From the NCBI RefSeq assembly GCF_014638995.1, contig NZ_BMFR01000004.1, forward strand, positions 180,588 through 244,587: a stretch of DNA of 64,000 bases. The letters are read 5' to 3'. Both the position numbers and the translations under genes were made by a program. This document shows, one piece after another, positions 27,456 to 35,146 of this stretch (within the stretch, counting starts at the first letter, position 1; the number at the start of each line of letters is the position of its first letter). The notes beneath the pieces are model-generated. The model was not told the origin of the DNA and ran no database searches. It was given only the letters and a program-made list of their open reading frames with translations. Origin of the DNA: Virgibacillus oceani (lineage in GTDB: Bacteria; Bacillota; Bacilli; Bacillales; Amphibacillaceae).

Positions 27456-28331
27456 TTATAAATAGCACAAAATAGACTTTTCTATCCAATAAGTAAATTT
27501 AGTACTGGGACTAAGGTTTTCATATCTTTTCATTTTTATATACATGTCCATCCCGTCAGAAACATCGTGCCACAAATCCGTAAACACAAAATCGCAGTTA
27601 CCCTCATGAATATGTTTTTCCGCATATTCAAAAGCATCTGCTTTAACAATCGTAATTTTTCCGGCATTTTCAAATTGCGGCAAAACATATTTGAGGAACA
27701 AATTTATAACATCTTCATTATTATCAACAACTGTGATGCTTTCAACACTGTCCTTTTCGGAAATCATATAGGCATAATAGCCAAGCCCTAGTCCAAAAGT
27801 AAGTACGTGACCAAACGCTTGTTCAATAGGTTCTTTCATTGTTTCGATTTCATTTGGTGTAATGGTCATCCAGATTCTATCATTTTCTAAAATAGCCGGA
27901 TATCTAAATTCAGTTTCAAAAAATCCAATTTGAGGAACCTGTCTGCCCTCTTTTGTTCTGACAATATCATTACATACAAAGCCCTCAAAAGGTTTATATA
28001 TTTCATATTTTAATTCACTGTTGCCGACTTTTATAGTTGGGATCCTGATATTCTTATAATATGGGTTATTATAATACGCTTTTACATCAAGATGATGAAT
28101 CATTTTATCAAAATAGTTATTGAACAGGTTCTTATCACGCGTATTATCTACAATATCAAGTCCAAAAGCCGCAGCTAAAATGACAGCAAATGCATACTCA
28201 TTCGAAATACTGCTATTCGCAATTTCATCAATCTCTTCTTTGTCAATAAAATCCGGCGCATGATTCAAGTAATTGCTTAACAAAGCAAAAATCTTATTAT
28301 TTTCTTCTCTTATTACACTAATGTTTTCCAT
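27456..28331 (-). CDS. SAM-dependent methyltransferase-like (spermidine synthase fold)
   Basis: A 291-residue protein with a Rossmann SAM-binding region in its C-terminal half: HVLTFGLGLGYYAYMIS (motif I, about residues 174-190), then SITVVDNNEDVINLF (acidic ribose-binding end of strand 2) and CDFVFTDLWHDVSDG (motif IV). The N-terminal about 150 residues contain a helical part and a beta region. The layout is like spermidine-synthase-type or uncharacterised methyltransferases. The substrate is not readable. It is monocistronic and flanked by a palindromic repeat. Confidence 0.65.
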   Translation of the reverse strand: MENISVIREENNKIFALLSNYLNHAPDFIDKEEIDEIANSSISNEYAFAVILAAAFGLDIVDNTRDKNLFNNYFDKMIHHLDVKAYYNNPYYKNIRIPTIKVGNSELKYEIYKPFEGFVCNDIVRTKEGRQVPQIGFFETEFRYPAILENDRIWMTITPNEIETMKEPIEQAFGHVLTFGLGLGYYAYMISEKDSVESITVVDNNEDVINLFLKYVLPQFENAGKITIVKADAFEYAEKHIHEGNCDFVFTDLWHDVSDGMDMYIKMKRYENLSPSTKFTYWIEKSILCYL

Positions 28332-28486
28332 GTACTCACCTTTTTTAATTTACTCTTGCTTATTATTTAACCAGAACTAAACAAAACCCTCCACTATTTG
28401 GAACAAAAGATATCCAAAATTTTTATCGGAAAAATTCTTGCATGAAGCGGCATTACATTAATTTTTAGTACCTTTTACACGATTAC

Positions 28487-28572
28487 CTTGCATTACAAGA
28501 CAAATAATTATATACTTTTCATATATCTTGTAATGCAAGGTAATATCCTGTCTATAACCCTTGTATTGCAAG
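28487..28572 (+). promoter_or_regulatory. PadR-operon promoter with three operator copies
   Basis: Three 13-bp pseudo-palindromes CTTG-N5-CAAG occur: CTTGCATTACAAG (28487-28499), CTTGTAATGCAAG (28527-28539) and CTTGTATTGCAAG (28560-28572). The first two also form a larger perfect inverted repeat. Promoter: -35 TTGCAT (28488-28493), 17-bp spacer, -10 TATACT (28511-28516). Site 1 covers the -35 and site 2 the transcription start, typical of autorepression. Confidence 0.75.
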
Positions 28573-28595
28573 TTACTTGAGAGAGGTGAAACATT

Positions 28596-28955
28596 TTGTC
28601 GACAACACAGATGCTAAAAGGAATTCTGGATGGCTGTTTGCTTGCGATTATTAAGAGCAAAGAAGTATATGGTTACGAACTTGCCCAAAAACTGGAGGGA
28701 TATGGTTTTCATTCCTTTAGCGAGGGTACAATTTATCCATTATTAATGCGGATGCAAAAGGAAGAGCTGGTCACTTCAACATTGAAAAAGTCAACAGCGG
28801 GGCCAAGAAGAAAATATTACTCTCTTACATCAAAGGGAGAAACTGAATTGGAAAAGTTTATGAGGAACTGGAATCATTTGCAAAACAGCGTAAATAGGGT
28901 ATTACAGCATGAATCAGATATAAAAAGTATAAAAGGAGATGGAATGGTTGAATAA
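28596..28955 (+). CDS. PadR-family transcriptional regulator
   Basis: A 119-residue protein from TTG 28596, preceded by GAGAGGTG. The winged-helix fold of PadR is clear: LKGILDGCLLAIIKSKEVYGYELAQKL, then SEGTIYPLLMRMQKEELV (recognition helix), and the wing GPRRKYYSLTSKGE. Members of this short subfamily regulate an adjacent membrane operon and their own promoter. Here three CTTG-N5-CAAG sites lie just upstream and the HAAS-type membrane protein overlaps the 3' end. Effector unknown. Confidence 0.9.
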   Translation: MSTTQMLKGILDGCLLAIIKSKEVYGYELAQKLEGYGFHSFSEGTIYPLLMRMQKEELVTSTLKKSTAGPRRKYYSLTSKGETELEKFMRNWNHLQNSVNRVLQHESDIKSIKGDGMVE

Positions 28956-29712
28956 TGAAGTAAAGCTTTCTAATAAAGGCAAGGCGTTTCTTGAGAATTT
29001 ACGCGTATACTTATTTTCCAGTGGAAGAAATTCAGATGAAATTGAAGAAATTGTGGAGGAATTGGAAGCTCATTTATATGATGCAGAAAAAAACGGAAAG
29101 CCAATTGAAAAGATTATCGGAAAATCACCCAAGGAATATATGGAGATGGTTTCCAATGAAATGGCTGTTGACTATAGATCATGGATCACATACGTTTGCC
29201 TAATTGTTTTTGGGTCATTTTCTATTACTATCTTCCCGGATCTATTGAAAGGTCAGCTTTCTTATTCTGTATTGGAAATTGTCGGTCATATTGTAATTTG
29301 TGCCATTTTTATTGCTTCTGTTTTGATAGGGTTCAAATACATTTCAACATCATACCATTCTATCAAAAAACAAGGATTAATCGTAATTATGATCACAATC
29401 CTGCCAATTGCCTTATTCATTGGGTTGATCTTCTTAAATGAAGCTGTGGTCACTCCTGCCATCGATTTTAGCGGTACAGCAAGCATGATTATCGGTATTA
29501 TTACAGCGCTAGTTATCATTGGTATTTCCATCTGGGCAAAAACATGGATCCTTATCGTTATCATAGCATTGTTAACATTGCCAGAATACTTGTTGAGCTT
29601 GACATCATTAACATATGAAATCCAACTCATATTAAGTCCATGGATTACCTTTGCTGGAATTGCTATTTATCTCTGGATATCGTATAAACGGGAAAAGAAT
29701 GAAGCAATGTAA
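28948..29712 (+). CDS. HAAS-domain membrane protein partnered with PadR
   Basis: This 254-residue protein has an N-terminal cytoplasmic helical HAAS domain (about 1-75, with EEIVEELEAHLYDAEKNGK) and then six hydrophobic segments between about residues 80 and 250. HAAS proteins are the usual partners of PadR repressors in Firmicutes and are thought to sense or transmit membrane signals. TTG 28948 is placed 10 bases after AAAGGAG. ATG 28939 is in frame but directly abuts that ribosome site. Either way the gene overlaps the PadR stop, so translation is coupled. Confidence 0.75.
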   Translation: MNNEVKLSNKGKAFLENLRVYLFSSGRNSDEIEEIVEELEAHLYDAEKNGKPIEKIIGKSPKEYMEMVSNEMAVDYRSWITYVCLIVFGSFSITIFPDLLKGQLSYSVLEIVGHIVICAIFIASVLIGFKYISTSYHSIKKQGLIVIMITILPIALFIGLIFLNEAVVTPAIDFSGTASMIIGIITALVIIGISIWAKTWILIVIIALLTLPEYLLSLTSLTYEIQLILSPWITFAGIAIYLWISYKREKNEAM

Positions 29713-29733
29713 AAGTGCCGAGAAAAAAATAAG

Positions 29734-29849
29734 ATGGAATTTAAATACAAAGCAGCAATTGTTACTGGTACCGGTTCAGGAAATAGGGAAAATTACCGAG
29801 CGGTGCACAAAAGTAATTGCTGCTATATTCACTGCTGATGGCGGATAGA
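29734..29849 (+). pseudogene. remnant of a short-chain dehydrogenase gene
   Basis: From ATG 29734 the frame reads EFKYKAAIVTGTGSG, the start of an SDR cofactor site. After a one-base shift the next frame reads GIGKITERCTKVIAAIFTADGG, as expected for GxGIGKAT....FAxEGA. It then stops at TAG. Only the first about 40 residues remain, so this is a decayed fragment. The following bases to 30016 show nothing I recognise. Confidence 0.6.
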
Positions 29850-30016
29850 CTTTAGAATTCTATATAAAATTCCTAAAAAGAGGCATTCAAGGTCGTACCG
29901 GCACCATCTTTTGTTACTTGTCATAAAACCAATCTATCCGTATCAACTACAGGAAATGGACTTACTTTCACAATGTCCCTCCTTACAAAGCGTTTTTTCA
30001 GCAAGACCGCCTTCCT

Positions 30017-30508
30017 TTACTTACTATTACTTTTTCGATTCCAGCTTTTTTGCAGTTTCCTTATATATACGATTTGACCAATATGATATGCATTATGCGT
30101 AATGGCATTACCGAGTAACTGATACCATTTAGCCGGTTCAGGAAATCCCTTTACATCACTTGCAAGTTGCTTCTCCGTTAGTAATCCCTGCCATTGCAGC
30201 AGTATCTCCAAAAGACGCTCCCTTAATTGCGTAAACGTTGTATTCGCTGGAATAATAAAGCTTTCATCATTATTTCCAATAGACGGAACCCCATTAATAT
30301 CAGAATTTTTATACCTGATCTGCCACGTTTCATTCCAGTATATTAAATGCTGTACGATTTCTGCGATACTATGACAGTCTTCCGTTGGTCTCCAAAATGC
30401 TTCCTCTTCTTCTAAACCTTCTACAGTATCTGAAAATGGCAGATACCAGCTAGGATCATTGGCATTTGCTAAAAACTGATCCAACAGAACTTCTTGAACA
30501 TATTTCAT
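30017..30508 (-). CDS. DinB-family protein
   Basis: A 163-residue four-helix DinB/YfiT-like protein. The metal-site histidines are visible as EIVQHLIYWNETW (about residue 52) and ITHNAYHIGQIVYIRK (two His near 137 and 141). The family includes bacillithiol transferases and uncharacterised metal enzymes in Bacillaceae, so thiol-dependent detoxification is a plausible role, not shown here. It begins with ATG 30508 after AGGGAG. No operon partner is seen. Confidence 0.85.
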   Translation of the reverse strand: MKYVQEVLLDQFLANANDPSWYLPFSDTVEGLEEEEAFWRPTEDCHSIAEIVQHLIYWNETWQIRYKNSDINGVPSIGNNDESFIIPANTTFTQLRERLLEILLQWQGLLTEKQLASDVKGFPEPAKWYQLLGNAITHNAYHIGQIVYIRKLQKSWNRKSNSK

Positions 30509-30615
30509 AAGTTTAATCTCCCTTATAAGTTACAGTAACTTTTTTATTAAAATTCTTCCATCATGTCAAAATCCAGCACCACATAAGCTTAAAATTCCAC
30601 AATATAAACGCTACT

Positions 30616-31893
30616 TCAAAAAACTATCTCACAATCCCTTTTACCTTCCTCTTGGGCAACAGCCTGTTTATTCTGTTTCCAGATAAGCTTTTGAAAGAGA
30701 ATTCCGGCAGTACCGACCAAAGAGAGCCCAATACCGATTATCCTAAAAGCAGCCAATACACCAAGCTGATTGATAAGTAGTCCCCCAAGTAAAGGACCAG
30801 CTATAAACAGAATGCTCAAGGTCGAATCCACAATTCCAGAAACCCTGCCTATTGCTTCTATTGGCGGTTCCTTTTGAATCAGATAATTCACTGCGGTAAA
30901 CGTAATCCCATTACCGATACCACCTATTAAAGCAAGACCAATTGCAAGAATAATAAAGCTGTAATCACCCAGGAACCCAAACCCTCCAGTCATTACCCCG
31001 ATTAGCAGACTGCCTGTACCGAAGAACCATCCGTATTTACGGATTTGATTCAATCTATTCAGAAACAAGACAACGATAAGAGAGCCAATTCCAACCGCTG
31101 ATATTGCCCATCCCGTCAGCTCTGCCCTTTTAGGGAACACTTCACTGAACAATGTAACTATCTGAGCATCAATCATTTGGATCGTCAATGTACTGACAAC
31201 CCCGAAAATAATGCTTGCCAATAGTATTCTGCTCCTTAAAACGATGCTCCAGCCTTCTTTCCATGAGGCAAAGAAACCTGATTGTTCCGTTTTATTGGAT
31301 TCCTCCTTTTTTTCCGAAACTTGGTTTTTCAAATGAATTCTAGTGAGGATAACTCCAGAAATGACAAATGAAAAAGCATTTACTACAATTGAAATATCCG
31401 GAGAAAAAACACCCGCGACCGAACCACCGATAAGCGGTCCAATTACTTTTACCAACTGAAACAGACTTCCATTAATCGTTACTGCTTTCAAAATATCCTC
31501 TTCATCAACAATGCTCCTCATCAAACCTTGCTGGGCAGGCAGACTTATTACTCCAACCGTATTCCGAAGCAAAAGGACGGGCAAGGCAAGCAGCGGTGCG
31601 GGGGTAAATACAAGCAGAAATGTCAAACCCGCCCGAAGCCAATCAGAATGGATAAGTATTTTAAGCTTATTCCTTCTGTCTGCAAACACACCTGCAAATT
31701 GTCCTAACAGAATACTTGGAATGGCATACATGACAGGGATAAGGGCGATCAGCATTGGACTCGCCTCCCATGTATACCGAAATAAAATAAGCACTGCAAC
31801 AAAGTCAAACCAATTTCCTAAATTGGAAAGTGCATTGGCCGAAAAGAATTTAATAAAATTTAGATCTCTCCAAATCGATGCATTGTTCTTCAT
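30616..31893 (-). CDS. MFS exporter, MefA/enterobactin-exporter-like
   Basis: A 425-residue twelve-helix major facilitator protein of the MFS_3 type. It begins WRDLNFIKFFSANALSNLGNWFDFVA, with the loop FADRRNKLKILIHSDWLRAG after helix 2 and the pattern LPAQQGLMRSIVDEEDILKA, as in macrolide and siderophore exporters. The ATG follows AGGAGG. A winged-helix/TPR regulator lies 104 bp upstream on the same strand, so the pair may form an inducible export unit. The substrate is unknown. Confidence 0.85.
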   Translation of the reverse strand: MKNNASIWRDLNFIKFFSANALSNLGNWFDFVAVLILFRYTWEASPMLIALIPVMYAIPSILLGQFAGVFADRRNKLKILIHSDWLRAGLTFLLVFTPAPLLALPVLLLRNTVGVISLPAQQGLMRSIVDEEDILKAVTINGSLFQLVKVIGPLIGGSVAGVFSPDISIVVNAFSFVISGVILTRIHLKNQVSEKKEESNKTEQSGFFASWKEGWSIVLRSRILLASIIFGVVSTLTIQMIDAQIVTLFSEVFPKRAELTGWAISAVGIGSLIVVLFLNRLNQIRKYGWFFGTGSLLIGVMTGGFGFLGDYSFIILAIGLALIGGIGNGITFTAVNYLIQKEPPIEAIGRVSGIVDSTLSILFIAGPLLGGLLINQLGVLAAFRIIGIGLSLVGTAGILFQKLIWKQNKQAVAQEEGKRDCEIVF

Positions 31894-31997
31894 TTGTGAT
31901 ACCTCCTATGATCTTCTCTCTATATACAGCTTAAAGAGCGAATATCAGAAGAATATCAGAGGAGATGATTTTAACAAAAATGGGCTTGCAAACAATG

Positions 31998-33143
31998 CTA
32001 TTTTAAGTAAAAATCCAGTTGGCTCCGGATTTCTTGCTGCATTTCAGCAAAATTATATTCCTTGGAATACTTTTCATAATCCTTCTGGTAACGGACATAT
32101 AAGTTATTTTTCATTTGAAACGCTTTTAAAAAGTATAGGATGATCATTAAACTATTTAAGCTTCCCGGAACGAATTTTGCTTCCTGGAACAGTTCAAAGG
32201 CCAGCTCGAAATAATGTTCCGCTTTAGCTTGTTTTTTTAAGATAAGGCAGTATATCCCTTTAAGAACAAAGAAGCTCGCTTTTTCCCTTGAGAATGGGTA
32301 TTTTACAAGCATTTCCTCCATTTTGATCATCTGTTTGTCAATCTTATAGGTATCACCTCTAAGAAACGAAAGATAAAGCTTAGTAAGATAAAGCAACGGA
32401 ATAAAACCTTCCAGATTTTTATTAAGAATCTCTGTTTCAGATTGCCGGAGAAGGCTTTCCGCTTCATCCGTTTGCCTTGTAAATAACAAAAACGTCAAAC
32501 GGTTCAGCAATCTTATTTCAAGCCGATGGAATTCGGGAAGCTCCTTTGCATTTAAAGCTTTCGTAAAATAATCAAGGCATTTTTTCTTGTCTGCTTCGGT
32601 ATAAGAATATATATGCAGAAGATAGTAGCATTTGTCCCAAAAGGAGATTTCCTTCGCCTCCAGAACCCACCTGAAATCCCCCTTCATGAAATGGAGATAA
32701 AGGCGGCTTTGCAGGTCGAGCTCAAATCCGAACACAGATTGGTTCTCCTCCAGCAGCTTCAACGCATCACCCTGTCCATAGAGATGATATTTGTGAAACA
32801 AGACCTTCACATTGGAGGACACCTCTTCGTCGTTTAACAAGGGACTTTCGTGTACAGCATTTTTTACCATCAGCTGGTAGCCCTGTCCTCTGACCGTTCC
32901 AATGCCAACCACAGAAGACAGTGGTGCAAGCTTTTTTCTAATCCGGTAAATATGGTCATCAACAGTTCTGTCAGTCGGAGCTTCCATTGGCCAAACTGCA
33001 TCAAGAAGCTCCTCCCTCGTAAAAACACGTGATGGATTATGATATAGAAACTGAAGCAGCTCAAATTCTTTTGGCAACAAAACAATCTCTTCGGAGCGAT
33101 ATTTCACTGTAAAATCTCCATTGAAAAACCTGAGTTTCTCCAT
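31998..33143 (-). CDS. OmpR-type winged-helix regulator with helical (TPR-like) C-terminus
   Basis: A 381-residue one-component regulator. An N-terminal winged-helix DNA-binding domain (about 1-100) resembles response-regulator effector domains: VLLPKEFELLQFLYHNPSRV, TREELLDAVWPM, the recognition helix DRTVDDHIYRIRKKL and the wing GTVRGQGYQL. No receiver domain precedes it. About 260 residues of helical repeats follow, rich in aromatic and leucine residues, as in SARP-like or TPR sensors. Start ATG 33143 has GAGG 8 bases upstream; the frame runs 41 codons further without a ribosome site. It probably controls the MFS gene downstream. The signal is unknown. Confidence 0.75.
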   Translation of the reverse strand: MEKLRFFNGDFTVKYRSEEIVLLPKEFELLQFLYHNPSRVFTREELLDAVWPMEAPTDRTVDDHIYRIRKKLAPLSSVVGIGTVRGQGYQLMVKNAVHESPLLNDEEVSSNVKVLFHKYHLYGQGDALKLLEENQSVFGFELDLQSRLYLHFMKGDFRWVLEAKEISFWDKCYYLLHIYSYTEADKKKCLDYFTKALNAKELPEFHRLEIRLLNRLTFLLFTRQTDEAESLLRQSETEILNKNLEGFIPLLYLTKLYLSFLRGDTYKIDKQMIKMEEMLVKYPFSREKASFFVLKGIYCLILKKQAKAEHYFELAFELFQEAKFVPGSLNSLMIILYFLKAFQMKNNLYVRYQKDYEKYSKEYNFAEMQQEIRSQLDFYLK

Positions 33144-33253
33144 TTGCTCGACCTCATAAACAAGAAATTTTTTTTGGAACAGGGATGAATGTCCCATCAT
33201 CCATATATATTTTAACACAAATATTATGAATTTAGGGTCAATTATTCTGCCCA

Positions 33254-33291
33254 TAAAAAATACCAATCAAACTAAGTTGTAATTTGATTGG
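33254..33291 (-). terminator. terminator of the sigma-factor gene
   Basis: Perfect 9-bp stem CCAATCAAA (33263-33271) with TTTGATTGG (33283-33291), followed on the minus strand by TATTTTTTATG. Confidence 0.88.
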
Positions 33292-33350
33292 CGTGTTTAT
33301 TTCAATTTAATTATATGTGTTAGACAAAAGGTTTAAAAACTGCGGGATTC

Positions 33351-33911
33351 TTACTTTAGCTCCAATTTATCCCTTACTTGTTGGTTATTTAATTTCTTCC
33401 TAACCTGTCGCCCCCAGCCTTTTACCGCATCAACAGTCGTATTTTCTTGTGCCGCAATGTCTTTAATAGCCATATCCAAAATGATATGAAAGTGCACCCA
33501 TTTCCATTGATTTTCTGTTAGTAATGCCCTAATGCGCTGCAGCAGCTCAGGGTTATCCATAATGTTATATAACACCGGTACAACAGGATAAGCATTCGGA
33601 CCATTATGTCTTTTATTACCTTCATGAAGCAGCTGCATCTTCTCCCTGACAACAATTGATTCGGCTTGTTTATCTCTCTTTTTCTTGCGATTAAGATCAA
33701 TTAAACGGTTGCGGATTACATAATTAAAATATGTAGACATCATCCCTTTATCCGGCTGATAATTCTCGTACGCATTCCACATAGCACATAATCCTTCTTG
33801 ATAATATTCCTCATGTGGATCATCAAGATTAAGCTTATGGATTTGGTAATAGATTCTCCGCTTGTTTTGCAGAAAAATTTCCCCAAATAAGTCATTTTTC
33901 TCATTCCGCAT
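33351..33911 (-). CDS. sigma-70 family RNA polymerase sigma factor
   Basis: A 186-residue alternative sigma factor. Region 2 is seen in EEYYQEGLCAMWNAYENYQPDKGMMSTYFNYVIRNRLIDLNRKKKR (about residues 34-79, quoted in pieces: EEYYQEGLCAMWNAYENY and YFNYVIRNRLIDLNRKK). Region 4 is LLTENQWKWV followed by KDIAAQENTTVDAVKGW (about 130-165). It has no linked anti-sigma gene. The 84-residue protein at 27114 is a paralogue of its region 4 only. The target promoters and inducing condition are unknown. Confidence 0.8.
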   Translation of the reverse strand: MRNEKNDLFGEIFLQNKRRIYYQIHKLNLDDPHEEYYQEGLCAMWNAYENYQPDKGMMSTYFNYVIRNRLIDLNRKKKRDKQAESIVVREKMQLLHEGNKRHNGPNAYPVVPVLYNIMDNPELLQRIRALLTENQWKWVHFHIILDMAIKDIAAQENTTVDAVKGWGRQVRKKLNNQQVRDKLELK

Positions 33912-34165
33912 TAACTAGTATCCCCCGTATGCCGGCACCTTTCTTTAGTTGTACAGCGCTGTCTTTATTATTATCTCACAAGTGTCAAATATGATAATGT
34001 TCGGAAATCAATATAAATTTTACCGAATTAGGTATAAATTACTAGTTGTTTATACCTATTAATCATTTATTCAAAAAATAATTATGTTGAATCAAGGCTA
34101 TTTAATTTAAAATACAAATATTGCTTTGGGCTTCTAAAATTGTGAAATTTGTGTGACTATATAAT
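33912..34165. other. intergenic region upstream of the sigma-factor gene
   Basis: A ribosome site GGGGGAT lies near 33920 for the sigma gene. An inverted repeat AGGTATAAA (34030-34038) with TTTATACCT (34049-34057) is the only other structure. No ORF is supported. Confidence 0.4.
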
Positions 34166-34198
34166 TAAAAACAGGACTGCCAGGAATCCTGACAGCCC
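34166..34198 (-). terminator. terminator of the FMN reductase gene
   Basis: Stem GGACTGCCAGG (34174-34184) with CCTGACAGCCC (34188-34198), followed on the minus strand by TGTTTTTAAT. Confidence 0.85.
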
Positions 34199-34214
34199 AA
34201 TACTAGCATTCTAG

Positions 34215-34784
34215 TTATCTAATTGTTTTTAACGCACTGCTCCATGCAATAACCTGATCAAGCATACCATTTGCATTTGCTGCATGGTAATCAGCTGGTT
34301 TAAATACACTCATGTTTTCAAAGTCTGCCATTAGTGAGAATGTAACTGCTGTCTGTACATCGGCAACTTGAAGTTCACCAAAAATAAGACGAAGATTTTC
34401 GTGTGCACGTACTCCCCCTAGGCTACCATACCCCACAAGTCCTGCTGCTTTGTTAGCTACTTCTGGTTTCAAGTGGTCAAGTGCATTTTTAAGCGCTCCA
34501 CCTACCGCATGATTGTATTCCGGAGCAACAAAGATGTAACCGTCGAATGAAGCCATTTTTTCAGACCAAGCTTTGATTGCCGCATCCGCTGCTTGCTGTT
34601 CACTTTCATTTAACGCTGCACCTAGCAATGGCAGTTTATAATCAGCAAGATCCACTATTTCATAATTCACATTATCATTACGTTTCGTTGCAAAATCATA
34701 TATCCAGTTTGTAACAGCCTCCGCGTTACGACCTTGACGTACACTTCCTAAAATAATTCCTAGCTTTAAGTTTTCGTTTGACAT
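34215..34784 (-). CDS. NAD(P)H-dependent FMN reductase
   Basis: A 189-residue flavodoxin-fold reductase. It has the FMN phosphate loop LGIILGSVRQGRNAEAV at the N-terminus, the flavin-ring loop FVAPEYNHAVGGALKNALDHL (near residues 79-99) and GYGSLGGVRAHENLR. Relatives reduce quinones, azo dyes or chromate, or supply reduced flavin. ATG 34784 has AAGGAGG 8 bases upstream, so the 21-residue extension to 34847 is rejected. Two palindromes upstream suggest a dedicated repressor. Confidence 0.9.
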   Translation of the reverse strand: MSNENLKLGIILGSVRQGRNAEAVTNWIYDFATKRNDNVNYEIVDLADYKLPLLGAALNESEQQAADAAIKAWSEKMASFDGYIFVAPEYNHAVGGALKNALDHLKPEVANKAAGLVGYGSLGGVRAHENLRLIFGELQVADVQTAVTFSLMADFENMSVFKPADYHAANANGMLDQVIAWSSALKTIR

Positions 34785-34857
34785 GGTTGCTTCCTCCTTC
34801 GTTGATTTACCAAATAAATTGTCTAAAAAGCCCACTTGATGCACCACCTTTTATTTA

Positions 34858-34894
34858 AACTGAATTCAGTTATTCTTAATTCAAAATAATTAAG
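34858..34894. promoter_or_regulatory. palindromic operator candidates upstream of the FMN reductase
   Basis: AACTGAATTCAGTT (34858-34871) is a perfect 14-bp palindrome. CTTAATT (34875-34881) pairs with AATTAAG (34888-34894). Both fall in the expected promoter of the minus-strand reductase gene. No regulator gene adjoins. Confidence 0.4.
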
Positions 34895-35033
34895 CTAACA
34901 TTGATATAATATCAGCTTTTAATTCCTTATGCAACAATTATTTTTATTCTTTATAATAAAGTTACATAAAGTAATCTATTTACAATAACTAATTACTTTT
35001 ATACCATAAAGAATTGAAAAATGCACATAATAA

Positions 35034-35071
35034 AACTGCAAAAACATTCATCTTGAAATGTTTTTGCAGTT
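35034..35071 (-). terminator. perfect 15-bp hairpin between divergent genes
   Basis: AACTGCAAAAACATT (35034-35048) pairs perfectly with AATGTTTTTGCAGTT (35057-35071), 8-base loop. The better T-run is on the minus-strand side (TTTATTATG). Both flanking genes point away from it, so it ends neither. It may stop antisense transcription or act in the leader of the antiporter gene. Confidence 0.6.
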
Positions 35072-35146
35072 GGTTATTCTGTTATTTATCGGAATTGTAG
35101 GGTATCACTATACATATAGGAAATCATTGAGGAGGACTGTATAGAC

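Noticed and set aside
31511..32143. 210-codon plus-strand open frame
   Set aside because: It runs antisense across the MFS start and the regulator end; no domain and no ribosome site.
33912..34165. Classic sigma-A promoter TTGACA upstream of the sigma-factor gene
   Set aside because: A TTGACA occurs on the minus strand, but no -10 hexamer stands at 16-18 bp.
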